Positions 1-11,272 of a stretch of 64,000 bases of DNA are shown one piece after another. The position numbers and the translations under genes are program-made. This stretch comes from Acholoe squamosa (taxonomy: Eukaryota > Annelida > Polychaeta > Phyllodocida > Polynoidae): contig OX439037.1 of NCBI GenBank assembly GCA_949317995.1, positions 15,302,324-15,366,323 of the forward strand. Direction: 5' to 3'. Each line of letters opens with the position of its first letter. Positions within the stretch are counted from its first letter, which is position 1. The notes beneath the pieces were generated by a model, which was given only the letters and a program-made list of their open reading frames with translations, did not search any database and was not told the origin of the DNA.

Positions 1-1170
1 CGCCATGGAACCTTTCAGGCCACAAATGACAATACCACCATAAGGAACATCAGAACCTACTTCCCAGCAGTATACACCCAAATTGACACTTCAGGAGAAA
101 CAAATAGACACTTTTTCAAAACGAATTTTTGTATAACCACATTTTAAATCCAAATCGCTGAGACACAATTGTGACGTTAATTGATGATTTTTGATGAATT
201 TTATGAGAGACACACCAAAAATATCCTTCTGGCTTGCCTCTCTAGGTGCTATAAGATTCATCACCTTCACCACTGTTTTTCAAGCTCAACTATGACATGT
301 ATTTATGAGTTTTAGTCAAATTAGTTGTCCATAATCAACAGGTTGTATATATCCCATTTTTGTATATTTTCGTGAAAATTACCATGTTTCTAGTCAACAG
401 TAACACTGAATACCACCTTGACTTATACCTTATGCCCGACTGTGTAGCAGACCCTACACAACTTCAGTTATAAGCCTTGGTAACGTGGAGCCAAAAACTC
501 ATCACCCTTGTGTTGATTATTGACCCCACGATACCAAGAATCACCAAACTTGGTTAACTTTCATCTGAATATATCTCTTTGCATATTAATGTATAGAAAC
601 CAAACATGTTATCAAACCAGGAAAATTTTCATTTTCTCACAATAACAAACCAGTACATATATACTTTAAGCATTGTAGATATCCCTGCATTTATAACCTG
701 TGTCCATAGATTAAGTCACTTGATCCACACAAACTGTATTTTTGTAATTCCATAAAAGAACCTTTTTTTTAATACCGCTAAATGTCAAACTCATCAGGTT
801 TGAAAACCCTGTATTTGTATCATAATACCCATAATTGTCAATGGACTTGGCAAAGCCTTATTTTTCTGCTTATTTTTCTCCCTTTACACTCGTGCAGAGA
901 CGAGTAGGAATGTGGGGATTTGTCAATGGACCATTCTGGGTATTATAATTATTTTTCATATTTACTAATTTCTTCGCCATATAAAACCTAAGCTCTGCCC
1001 ATGATCTACACTCAATAATCTCCTGCATTCCCCAACAGGAACCAGGATCCATTACTCATCACAAACACACTTCCTCCATGACACTCTGTGACATAAGGTA
1101 CAAGGATGTAATAACATTCCAACCTTATCTACACACACACACAGTCTAACTGGAGGAAGTGCGATCCACC
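1..1170. other. Non-coding flank, nothing recognised
   Basis: AT-rich sequence on the far side of the 3' end of the NACHT-WD40 exon. Only short ORFs without family resemblance occur on either strand, and there is a short CA run near 1131-1143. I see no exon with convincing splice signals. Confidence 0.4.
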
Positions 1171-1453
1171 TGTGGTGTACAGAACATTTCACAACACTGT
1201 GAGCTGCTCAGGCCCTTAGTATATAAGGTAGCTTGAGCAGCTCCCAATCATCTATTCTAAGATCATCTCTCCCAACTTACACCTTACACCCATACCTCGA
1301 ACCTACGACAGGTTAAGCTATAGGATCGGAGGCAGAGCTTAGATCTTGGCGAGTGTTATCATTGTTACCACCTTTATGAAACACTCATGTCAGCTATGCA
1401 ATAAAAGGATCAAATGAACTTCCCTGGATTCTGTGTACATTCACTTCACCACA
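1171..1453 (+). mobile_element. Candidate solo LTR (TATA plus polyadenylation signal)
   Basis: The segment starts TGTGGTG and ends CACCACA, a 7-bp inverted terminal match of the TG...CA type. Inside it are a TATATAAG box (1220-1227) and an AATAAA signal (1400-1405), in the order expected for U3, R and U5. A 10-bp inverted repeat, GAGCTGCTCA (1201-1210) and TGAGCAGCTC (1234-1243), brackets the TATA box. I found no matching target-site duplication and no second copy in the window, so this is an inference from architecture only. It could instead be an isolated promoter-like stretch. Confidence 0.25.
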
Positions 1454-2644
1454 TGTAACCGTCCGTTGACAGTGTGCAGCTTATATGTGGGTGTGATATG
1501 GGAGTTATATTTTAACAGGAGCCTGTGATCAAATGGTTCAGGATTCTGAGTTGATGCCTGTGAATTTCATTGCAAAAAGGCAATCAAATCCAAATATGAT
1601 GCGGATACATTTGAAAAGGTTGAAACAAATAAAATACAACTCTGATAGAATTCATATCATATCTGTGAAGTGCAACATATTTTATTTCAATCTGCAGAAG
1701 TGAGGCATGAAGTAAGATTCATACAATTTCATATCATGATACTAAAGAATAATATACCACACAAACCCAACACAGAACTTTAAAGTTTCAAAGGTAATAA
1801 ATTTTTCTCACAACAGTAGAATTCGAGGTTTATGTTGATTAAATATTGAGATTAGTCAATATGAGAAGATGATAGCTCATTCGGCTATGGTTTTGCTTGT
1901 GTCAGGATAGTAAAACAAACCTCTGGTCAAGTTCATATCATAACTATAAATTACAGGTATCTCGATATTCTCAAGATTTGTGCATGAATTCAAATAAGTT
2001 TATGTATAAGGCAACAAATGGCAAAATGTGATCAATATAGCAACAATGAAGAGTGTACATAAACAGTTTCTTTTCTGTCTGTTTCCCAGTTTACAAAGCT
2101 TTTCAACATTTCTGAAATGAGACATGTATAAGAAAAATTATTCATATTTACAAATGAGTATCATCCGCCATTGAATGCTCTATCATTCCATGAATACAGA
2201 ATATTTCTTTTCTTCAAACCAGACAAAACCTCTCTAGTTCTTCATATGTGAACTTGATGCTGTTTTCCCTCTTTTTGGTCCCAGATCATCTATGGATCTG
2301 AGGGAGTTGGAACAGGCGTCCATATGCAAATCTTTCTTCAAGGTCTGTCATGAAAGGGTTGGTAAAAAACAACAACAAAAACCTAATAAATTTCATTTGA
2401 ACCTGAGGGTCTATATGAATAATCCATCTAGACTGCAGGTAGATAAACCTCCCAGGTGGAGTGATATTTTGTGGGTCATGATGACATAAAATTTGAGACA
2501 TTATGCAGTCATTAAAGGGTTAAGCTCTGTCTTTTGATATAATGATTACACATATCATCTTATTGGTGACTAACTTAAGCATTCTTGGTCCTTAACATTG
2601 CCAATCAACTTGTATAGGTCACAGAGACACTATTAGAACACTAA
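1454..2644. other. 3' flank of NACHT-WD40 exon
   Basis: Probably contains the 3' UTR of the minus-strand exon that ends at 2645. A minus-strand AATAAA (reads TTTATT at 1681-1686) lies about 960 bases past the stop and is a possible polyadenylation signal. No other feature is recognised. Confidence 0.3.
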
Positions 2645-5600
2645 TCATATAATAGTACATAAAGATGATTTCTTTTTATCTGTCTGTTCAGGGGGAGTGA
2701 CATCTTTACTGTCTATGAAGTCTTTGAGTGCCTTGACTTGTACAAAAGCGTCTTTGTCATCAATATCGATGATGCTGAGAAGCAGGATGATACCTTCATA
2801 GGTGCAGCATACCACAATGTTGTCCTTGCTGATGGCGAGACTGACAGGCTGACCATGTGTGTAGCAGGTACCTATCAGTCTCTGGTCCTTGATTCTCGCC
2901 ACTTTCACCATGGCCTCCTGGTACACAGTCCACACAATAAACCTACTATCAGGGCTTATGCAAGGTGATAATGCAGCTGGTATTGGCTTAGGAAAGTCAT
3001 AACTCAAGTCATACAATACTTTGCCAGTGAAGATATCAACAGCATGATATGCTGAATCGATTGCTGTTTTCCCATCATGAGAGATAGAGGTTATCCACCT
3101 TGTTGACACGGGAACATCATAACTTGAATGTTCTTTTCCATTTGTTACATCTATGAGAACTACTCTCTGCGGTTTCTGACTAGTAGAAGCGATGATGGTT
3201 TGGACAAACGCTGTGTTTGGTACTACCAGGAGGGAGGTGTCCTTCAGGACATTTGGGATGGTGTACACTTCTTTGCCAGACCTCATACTGTAGATGTGCA
3301 TTACAGCATTTTCATCATATTGGATGAAGGGGAACATCTGCAATGTGACGAGGACCTTATCATTGTTAGCAAACAGAAGTTTACTGATGCCTCCTTGGGC
3401 AGCCTTTATCTTCTTGACCAGTTTTCCTGTTCTAATGTTCCACACATTTGTTTCAACTCCTTCAGTTGCAGATATTTCAGCATGAGTTGCAATATATTTG
3501 GAAGTCTGGCTGATGCTGAACTGCTTCAAGTATATGGGTGCAACAGGCAACCTTTGAATGAGAGATCCATCACCAGCATTGAAAACTGGGACACCTTTGT
3601 AATCATGAAGGGCTGCATATTGGCCATCTGGGCTCAATATGGGTTCTTTGGATTCAAAGTGTTGATCTATGGAGGCAATATAGCATCCATTGTTGATGTC
3701 TACAACTGAAGTCTCAAAAACATCATGACTGCGGAGAATCATGCGATTGGAATTTTCAGCAATGTGTGCATGCTGACAAGCAGCATTCATCATCAGTGGT
3801 TCATAGGTGCAAGAGGCAGCCTCTGAGGAATCCCACACTTTGATGGAACGGTGTTTTGCTGTTGCTGTAATCATGACATCGGAAGGAAATAGGTCTCCTC
3901 CACATTGGCCGATCAAAAATTTGGATATGGGAACAGTCATGGCTTTGAGGGTCTGCTGTATTCTGCCATGAAGCAGGTCCCATACAATGATATACCTGTC
4001 ATAGGCACACAAGAGGAGGCGACGGTCTGATGTTACCTGAGCTTCACAAGAAGTAACTTTCTCATCTTTAGGCCTTACTTCATCAGGTATTTCAAACTCA
4101 TTAAACAAACGATTCTTTGCATACTTCCACAGTGACAGACCTTTTTGGGCAAAGAGTATCAGGTATTTTCCACACACAGAAATGTCATATGGATTTCCAA
4201 GGGTGTAAATAGAAAAGTCATCATTGAGGTCAATTATGGGCTTCAGATCCCAGGTTTCTTGTCCATCCTCAGTTTCCATCCTCTGAAACCACTGGATATT
4301 GGGATTGTCTTTGTAGAGCACAAAAACGTCATTCCCATTTTCATGAAAGGCTGTCTTGTAAGGCACCCCTGCCATTTTCAAAGTCCATGCAAGTGTTTTC
4401 TTGTCAGACGCACTGAACCTCACAATTTCAATGTCATCTTTCAAGGTAAAAGCAATTTCTCTTCTACCCTCTACTGGTTGCTCATACAAATGCATTTCAC
4501 TTGCCAGGACATCAAATGTGTACAGATGGTTTCCATTGAAATCATAGCAGTCAGCCTCTCTTCCTTTGGCATTCACATATATCCTGTCTTCCATCACACC
4601 TATTTGATATCTATTTGTGAATCCAATCCTTGGGTAGGTCTTTGCAAGTTTGGTACTCACTATAAGTTCCTCTGCAGCAACATCATATATTGCAACAGGA
4701 TTGACCTCACTGTGGTATGCACACCCACATACAATTTTGTCTCCTGATGTACTCACAGCGAGAACATTGAATTTAGGATCATTCTCAGGCCAAAGCCTCA
4801 CCTCTTCAATTACATCTCCTTCTACTACATCCCATAATACTAGGGTATTAGTGTTTTCAGTGAGTGCTGCCAGGACAACAGGATCTTTCGTTAAAACCAT
4901 CATTTTTTCCTTTGCAGGAAGTAATGGGTGCTCAATCTCATGTATCAGTGAGCCACCAGGCATCTGGAAGCAGAGTTGCCTTGCAAGGAGTGCATTAGTT
5001 TGTACACCCACATTGTAGCAATTATTTATCAGTTCCTGTAGGTATGGCTTAACAGTTGACACAGGTAAAAGTGTTCCTGCTATTTCAACTGGAAGCGTCG
5101 ATGGATCTTTGTTAAGTGTTGTCTTCCTCATTCTGAAGATGTTTCTCAGCCAACTGTCACACTCATCACTATGATGAAGTAAGTCAAAGTCAGACATTAC
5201 TGACTGTGCAGAGCAAGCCTCAACCTTGGTCTTCAAGAATTCATAGTTATAGAGACACTCATTTCGAAGAAGAGTATCACATTCAATTGAATGTCCACTG
5301 TGGTGGATATGGAAAGGCAAGTTGACAAGTTTACGGATGTTCACTTGTTTTGTTGCCTCAAAGCCACCTAAGTCTTCATCTTGTATCTCATAAACAAGTG
5401 GTTGTGGGGATACCTTTCTGTCTGCTTTGCTATCAGGACAGTCGAGACTCAGTCTCTTCATCTGGTATTCATTGTACTTGAATTCTTTCTCTTTACCATG
5501 CCAAATCCCAGAGAAGTACTCAACCATCATTTTGTGAAGGTATGTACAATGGGCTGCATCACCCAAGAAGTATTCCCTGGCAGTTTCAATGAACTGTCTG

Positions 5601-6818
5601 TGGTACCAAAATACCACCCTTGTCCCATCTGCCTCTCTGGTCACAAGGTAGGGGGCAATTTCACTTTTAAGTCTCAGCCACAACAACTGAGGGATTCTTC
5701 TTACTGGTGGAACATGGTACTGGAATACATCAGTCAATACAACATCATCTAGAGACAACAGATCTTCAATTTCTGTTTCAGTTAACCCTGACTTAGAGGC
5801 GGTCAGATATCCTAGAGCATGCATCACAAATGTTGTGCCCAGTTTGTATGATAATTGGTCAAATAACTGATTAATGCTTTCATGGATTGTTTTTGGCAGC
5901 TGAATCTTTGTCATGTCGAGATAGGAACTCCATGTTAAAACTCGGTCCGTCATGAGCTTTACATATAAGGCTAGGCTGCAATCTCTGAACACTGTCTGCA
6001 CTACCTCTAGCTGCTCTTTAGTCAACTTTCTGTTTTTAGCAACTAGCCATGAGCTGAGGATATCTTTACTGGTCTCTTCACCAAGTTGCGTGATGTTCAC
6101 AAGAGTTGCTGTACTATACCTCTTTCGTAGGGTTTCTAAAATACCATGACGGTCTGGAAGAGTTGACATCAGCAATTTCACGTTACTAGGCAGCTCTCTA
6201 GGCAGCCAAGTAAGCTTGAATGCATTGCTCTTTGGGGACAACTGGTCCAAGGAATCTAGCAGGATGTACAGTGGTTGTTCTGCACTTGCATTTTCTAAGA
6301 GTTCATGAAATTCCCGTATGAGTGTGCTTGTATCATCAGATGCTGAGAAGTCTTTGATGCCATAACAAAGTGCTATCTGATCACACAATGATTTCATAAG
6401 CTGCTGAACGCTAGTACTAGAAGGAGTAGTGCCTAACAATCGTAATATGACAACTGACTTAGCACTGGAAGTATGCCATTCTGATATCAGCATTGTACAC
6501 TTTGATATGACTGAGGTCTTGCCACAGCCAGAGGAACCTACTACAATGACAGGTTTGTTTCCTGCCTTTAAAACTCCTGCTTTCACCTCATCAAGAACCT
6601 TCTGTCTGCCATGGAATAGCTCACAACGGTCCTTTGCCATATACAGATGTTGTAACACTTCCATGTAGATCCTGTCCTCTGACAGCTTCTGATTAAAGGT
6701 GATGCCTTCATCAATCATATTGATTAGAGCCTTGTAGTAGGTGTTTGAAAATATGTCCAGGTAGTTTTTCTTGTCGTCATTTGGCCCATCACATACATCT
6801 TTCCAGGAAACCTTTAAC
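2645..6818 (-). CDS. NACHT-WD40 terminal exon without visible 5' exons (NWD1-like copy)
   Basis: One uninterrupted exon of 4174 bp encodes 1390 residues plus the end of a split Arg codon. A polypyrimidine-type acceptor (TTTTTAG) sits just above 6818. The P-loop GSSGCGKTS and a Walker B-like stretch ending LLDSLDQ mark a NACHT-type STAND ATPase. These are followed by a helical region and then a long WD40 region with blades such as the one ending IIVWDLLHGR. It is nearly identical to the NACHT part of the exon at 11273-15479 and more divergent in the WD40 part. The acceptor phase (one base completing an Arg codon) is the same as in that exon. I searched 6819-11272 on the minus strand and saw none of the N-terminal exons that precede the other copy. 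It therefore is either an alternative last exon of the gene starting at 24470 or a 5'-truncated duplicate. No frameshift or internal stop is present, which argues against a dead pseudogene. The C-terminus is KKKSSLCTII, a CAAX-like tail after lysines. Confidence 0.85.
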
Positions 6819-8645
6819 CTAAAAACCAATGGAAAGTCATGTTGTTAGACAGATTCAGATGTCCTATCACAAATCAAATAAGAGCACTCATATCACCTCT
6901 CTTATAAGCTGATCCCCTACTTTGAGGACTTTGGGGCCATTTTACCATAATCTCTAAAATATAATCCCTCATAAGCGGACCCCCCACGTCTATAATTGGG
7001 CTTAAAATTCCAAAATATGGTCAGCACATCTGAGTCGGACCCCACTCATCAGAATCAGGAGGGCACAGGCCCACCGGTAGGGCAGGAGTGAGTGAGTAAT
7101 AGATGTTTAACGCCATTTCGACAGCTAAGGTCATATTCATGGCGAGAATGACATTACACAATTTCACAGAGGAATGTGTCGGTGCCCGCGCATATGTGCA
7201 CCACACACATCCGAGGGGATAGGAAAGAGGAGATATAGACCCTTTTAAGTGGGCTAGGGAAGCCCAGGTAGGGCAGGATGGCTCTATGGTGGGAGGTAAT
7301 GTTGCTGCAGATGCAGTGGCAGCAGCTCGAATAGTAGCAGAAGCTGCTATTTTTGTAGCAAAGTTGATTATTAATTGGTGGATGTCAACCCAGATTGCAA
7401 TATCGCCTAAGGCTTTCCAAAGAACAGAGCATGTACTTTGTTGAAAAGTCTGTAATAGCTGCATAAAATTCATGCATGGCCTATATGCAAGGTTTTTTAC
7501 AAACGTTTTTCTACCTAAACCCTTTTCCAAAGTTTAGGAAATGTTCAAAAAAGAAGAGTTTTTTGCCAAGTGGGAGAGGGCACAAATAAGGTAAAGTTGA
7601 GTATTAGCAATGTAGCAAGCATAATATGCCTATATATTATATAGTCCACAGCAAAATCTTGATTTCAAATCCCCTGTGCCTAGCGTATTTTTCTTGTGTA
7701 TTGGACAAGTATCAGTAGTGAATATCCCTATTCATAGGGATTCATTTTTCCTAATGATGATGTTAAAAAAGTGTCAGAGGATTCATGACCTTTCGGCATT
7801 GAGTTGGCTCTGAAAATATGTTTCCATGTGTTTTCCCTGTATCTCAATTTTTTTTAGTGTGTTTAGGCAAAATGTTCCCCATTTCCACCATTTTCCATGT
7901 ACGTTGGGGACTTTCCATCTACATATAGATGATCCTTCTTCCCAAGATAAACTTCAGTCAATCAAATGATCAATTCTTATAACTATATGCTGGTAAAAGA
8001 CTTCAATACACAGCCATTTAACTTTTGTAGTTGGACCGTTTCACCGGGAATTGGTAGTAACCTTTCACCCCCGGATTTCCGTTACTCTATGGAATTTGTG
8101 TGCAAATCCTGCTATATCATGCGGAAGGGGTTGGTTGTGCCAGTATATTATTGCTGCAACAGAGAGGTTGCAGTTTTGTGCCTCAGTGTAGTTGGAGATG
8201 CTTCAGAATTGTCCCGAAATTCTTACTACTCAATACATTGGAAAATTCCCATATTGATATAAGCGCACTATACAAATCTGTCAATACAGTAAAATCTAGC
8301 TGTATACTCTGTTCATTTTTCAGATTGAGAAATCTTCTGCTAATCAGCAAGTAACTCTAAAAAAGAGGATACTTGAAACAGAAAACCAGTAACATACGAA
8401 TAGCCTTTTGAATACAGAACGTCTTTATATATGCATTCTCATTTTTGAATTCATGGGATTTAGCTGTAGACGACACTGGTCCAAGAGGAAGGGTTGATCT
8501 TTGTGCTATGAATATTAAAGTTTACCTACTTAACTCTTTAAATGCCACTTGATGCCTCCCTAAATATCCTCTGTTTTCAAGATGCATTGATGCAGTGCTA
8601 GTGAGTCTACTCTCCATTGCTACATTATGCACAATCCTGTAGAAC
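6819..8645. other. Spacer between the two NACHT-WD40 exons, proximal part
   Basis: Apart from the SINE-like copy at 7086-7265, this AT-rich stretch has no recognisable exon. The minus-strand open stretch across 7021-7530 runs through the repeat and has no family resemblance. Confidence 0.4.
7086..7265 (-). mobile_element. SINE-like retroposon, copy 1
   Basis: On the plus strand it starts with a GAGT tandem run, then GTAATAGATG, then a body shared with 26676-26855 and 50070-50225. Shared words include GAGGAATGTGTCGGTGCCCG and CCTTTTAAGTGGG. Read on the minus strand the element ends GGCGTAAAAC followed by a short spacer and ACTC repeats, which is a LINE-type 3' tail, so I infer minus orientation. 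No tRNA-type A or B box was identified, so its origin is open. Confidence 0.6.
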
Positions 8646-8867
8646 CAGGTGTAGACACTAAGCTATTAGTAATATCTTAGTGTCTACCCATTATATTATT
8701 AGGGTTTTGGCAACCTGGTCCGCAATCTTCCATGAACTATGAATTTATAATGCATGTCAGTAAATCCATGGGCCAAACTCGCCTTTTTAGTGAAATTTAA
8801 AAAACTCACGGGTCCGGGCCAAAAACTTTGAGCCATCGGCCCAAGCTAGCGCTAGTGTCTACCCCTG
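8646..8867. mobile_element. MITE with TIR CAGGTGTAGACACTA
   Basis: The left end CAGGTGTAGACACTA and the right end TAGTGTCTACCCCTG form a terminal inverted repeat around about 220 bp of non-coding DNA. The CAGG start resembles hAT-type ends. The 8-bp flanks do not match, so class assignment is weak. Confidence 0.5.
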
Positions 8868-9877
8868 GTGAATAATTTCACCATGGCTGCCATGCATCAT
8901 ATAGACCAAGGATATGATATGTTTAAGCAGCATTCATTCCTTAAATTATAAGCAGAAACATCAGTAGAATACACATGTATTCATCATGATCTAATATAGC
9001 TACACCAGATAAGAAACAAAGAGACAGTGCTTTGATATATCCTTTATTCTTTGGTAAGTAGCATTGATCATTAAAAATACATATAAAACATTACGGTGAT
9101 ACATACACTACATACTTATATATTTGGGTGCATTAATGATATTGACATGTTCAGATTATCTACTGGAGTACATTTTCTGTATGTTTTTACACTAAACATA
9201 TATCATAACATTCATTGCTAACACACATGTATAAACCCATATGCACTATATCCATGTAGAACCTCCCTAATCACTATTGGCAGGATAGATGTACATTAAC
9301 CCAGTAGGAAACCGATCCCATTCAAGTCGCATCTAAGTTACTTTCAAAGTCAGGGTGCGCCTTATTCGAGAAAATATTACAGTAACACTATAAGGTATTA
9401 TGGTTATAGCGTAAGGCACAGTACCATGCAGACAAGGAGTTTTCAGGGGTAAGGGATGTTTCTTAACAAACAAATTGTCACAGGAAGCTAAAATATTCAA
9501 GATGAATGCCGCACATAAGATGATTATAATTTGTTTGGTGTAAAGAATTAGACTCATATCACAGTTATATATCTATGCAATATACAAGGAACATCTTGTT
9601 TACAAGTACAAAGCAATATACAGTACACAGGAATTCTTTAAATTTCCATCTCTAGCCAACATTTCATAAAGTGACAAAAACCTGATATATATCAGATTTG
9701 GGCTTCTACAATGTCATCATGTTATTACACTTTCAGGCAATTTCAAAAGGTATTCTTTCTCCACAGGTCCATCACAGGTCTATTTTAATCTGAATAATTA
9801 ACCTATTAATAAGACCTTCAACAGAACTGAAAAATAAATCCAGCCATCGATATCACATCTTTCCAGAGCAAGTGGAC
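8868..9877. other. Unique-looking AT-rich spacer
   Basis: No exon, repeat or RNA gene is recognised. The minus-strand open frames at 9333-9557 and 9798-10019 have no recognisable domain, and the second overlaps a MITE. Confidence 0.35.
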
Positions 9878-11056
9878 TACCGTAATCTCCCATGTAGAAG
9901 GCGCAGCCCACGTAGAATAGGCGCACTCCCAACTCAGGGAAGGCTGGTTCACGTAGAAGGCACACCTGTCTCCCCTGAATTGTTATTTTGAAAAACCCGC
10001 GTATAAGGCACACCTCCAACTCAGGAGGTCTGGTCCAAGCACAAGGCGCACCTTGTGCATGGCCTGCCTACAAGGGTCTCCTTTTAGTTGGGGATAGCCT
10101 TAGTTAGGGTTAAGATCAGGTTGAGTATGATGCTGATCATATTTTTTTTTTTTGAACACCACAAATGAGGTGTGACCAGAAGTAGAACTTATCTCTAACA
10201 TTGTATCATCAGTTCTTTTGATTTCTTTTCCTATATTCATGCATTCTATCAATGTTGTAGCATGTTAGGTAATGGATTTAAATCATAACATTATCTAAAC
10301 ATAGTTTGAACATCTATTCTTAAGTCAAACACAAGTGTATATAAATGGTATACTGGCTCCATCTGGTGTCACTTCTAGGAATCATTCCTATTGAATATAG
10401 TATTATAAATGATCATGATTAAGATACAGTTTGCATTTTTATTATGTGCTAGATTGTATTCCCAGTACTGTAGTTGTAAATGGATTTTAGGTTATCCATG
10501 CTTTTACATGATACATTTCATGTTATCATGTCAATAGGTCATCATGATGTGGTTGATTTGTCAAACCTGTGTCAGAAGATAGTATACAATAGAAATTTAC
10601 CTCAAACTGTACCTTGATTATTTTCATTTATAATCATGTATTCAATAGGAATGGTTCCTAGAAGTGCCACTAGATGGAGCCAGTATACCATTTATATACA
10701 CTTGCTATATGTTTGACTTAAGAACAGATGTTCCAACTATGTTTAGATAATGTTATGATTTAAATCCATTACCTAACATGCTACAACATTGATAGAATGC
10801 ATGAATGTAGGAAAAGAAATCAAAAGAACTGATGATACAATGTTAGAGATAAGTTCTACTTCAGGTCACAGCTCATTTGTGGCATTCAAAAAAATATATG
10901 ATCAGCATCATACTGAACCTAATCCCAATTGAGATAACGGAAAAACCCGCGTTTAAGGCACACCCCCAACTCAAGGCAGCTTGCCTCCCGCGTATTAGAC
11001 CCATCCAAGGTCTGATTCGCGTATAAGACCCGCCTTATACGCGGGAGATTACGGTA
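9878..11056. mobile_element. TACCGTAATCTCCC-family MITE split by a foldback element
   Basis: The left end TACCGTAATCTCCCATG (9878) and right end CGCGGGAGATTACGGTA (to 11056) are the terminal inverted repeat seen in about ten other copies. The two halves contain the family's internal motif, a run like GCGTATAAGGCACAC followed by CCCAACTCA. They are separated by the long inverted repeat at 10106-10928, so that element inserted into this MITE. The whole nest lies between the two NACHT-WD40 exons. Confidence 0.7.
10106..10928. mobile_element. Long inverted repeat (foldback), ~330-bp arms
   Basis: The left arm is about 10106-10435 and the right arm about 10596-10928, with a spacer of about 160 bp. 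Matching words read on opposite strands include ATGATGCTGATCAT, AAGTAGAACTTATCTCTAAC and GGTATACTGGCTCCATCT. The arms differ by scattered substitutions and one poly-T length change. Transcription across it would give a long hairpin RNA. Confidence 0.75.
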
Positions 11057-11272
11057 GTTGATAGGTGAATGATTATAATCCAATAATCAAGCGCATGACA
11101 TGAAATTGAATTTGAACCCTTTAAGGGCTTAGTCAGCAAGGCGACTGCGTCTCCAGAGTTTTTCTATATATGAAGCACACAGTTTAGCTTTCACAGATTC
11201 ACATCAGGGTTCTGGATCAAACATAAGATTCATCGACCTGTATTGACCACCAAGTGTTAAATGGATCCCTAT

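Noticed and set aside
2738-6668. Plus-strand open frames opposite the NACHT-WD40 exon
   Set aside because: They are antisense shadows of a conserved minus-strand coding exon; the same is true at 12414-15329.
6819-6829. Start codon for the first NACHT-WD40 exon in the sequence above 6818
   Set aside because: The frame opens in intron sequence with a non-ATG codon; the acceptor AG and the parallel copy show that translation enters by splicing.
7021-7530. 169-codon minus-strand open frame
   Set aside because: Runs through a SINE-like repeat and shows no protein family features.
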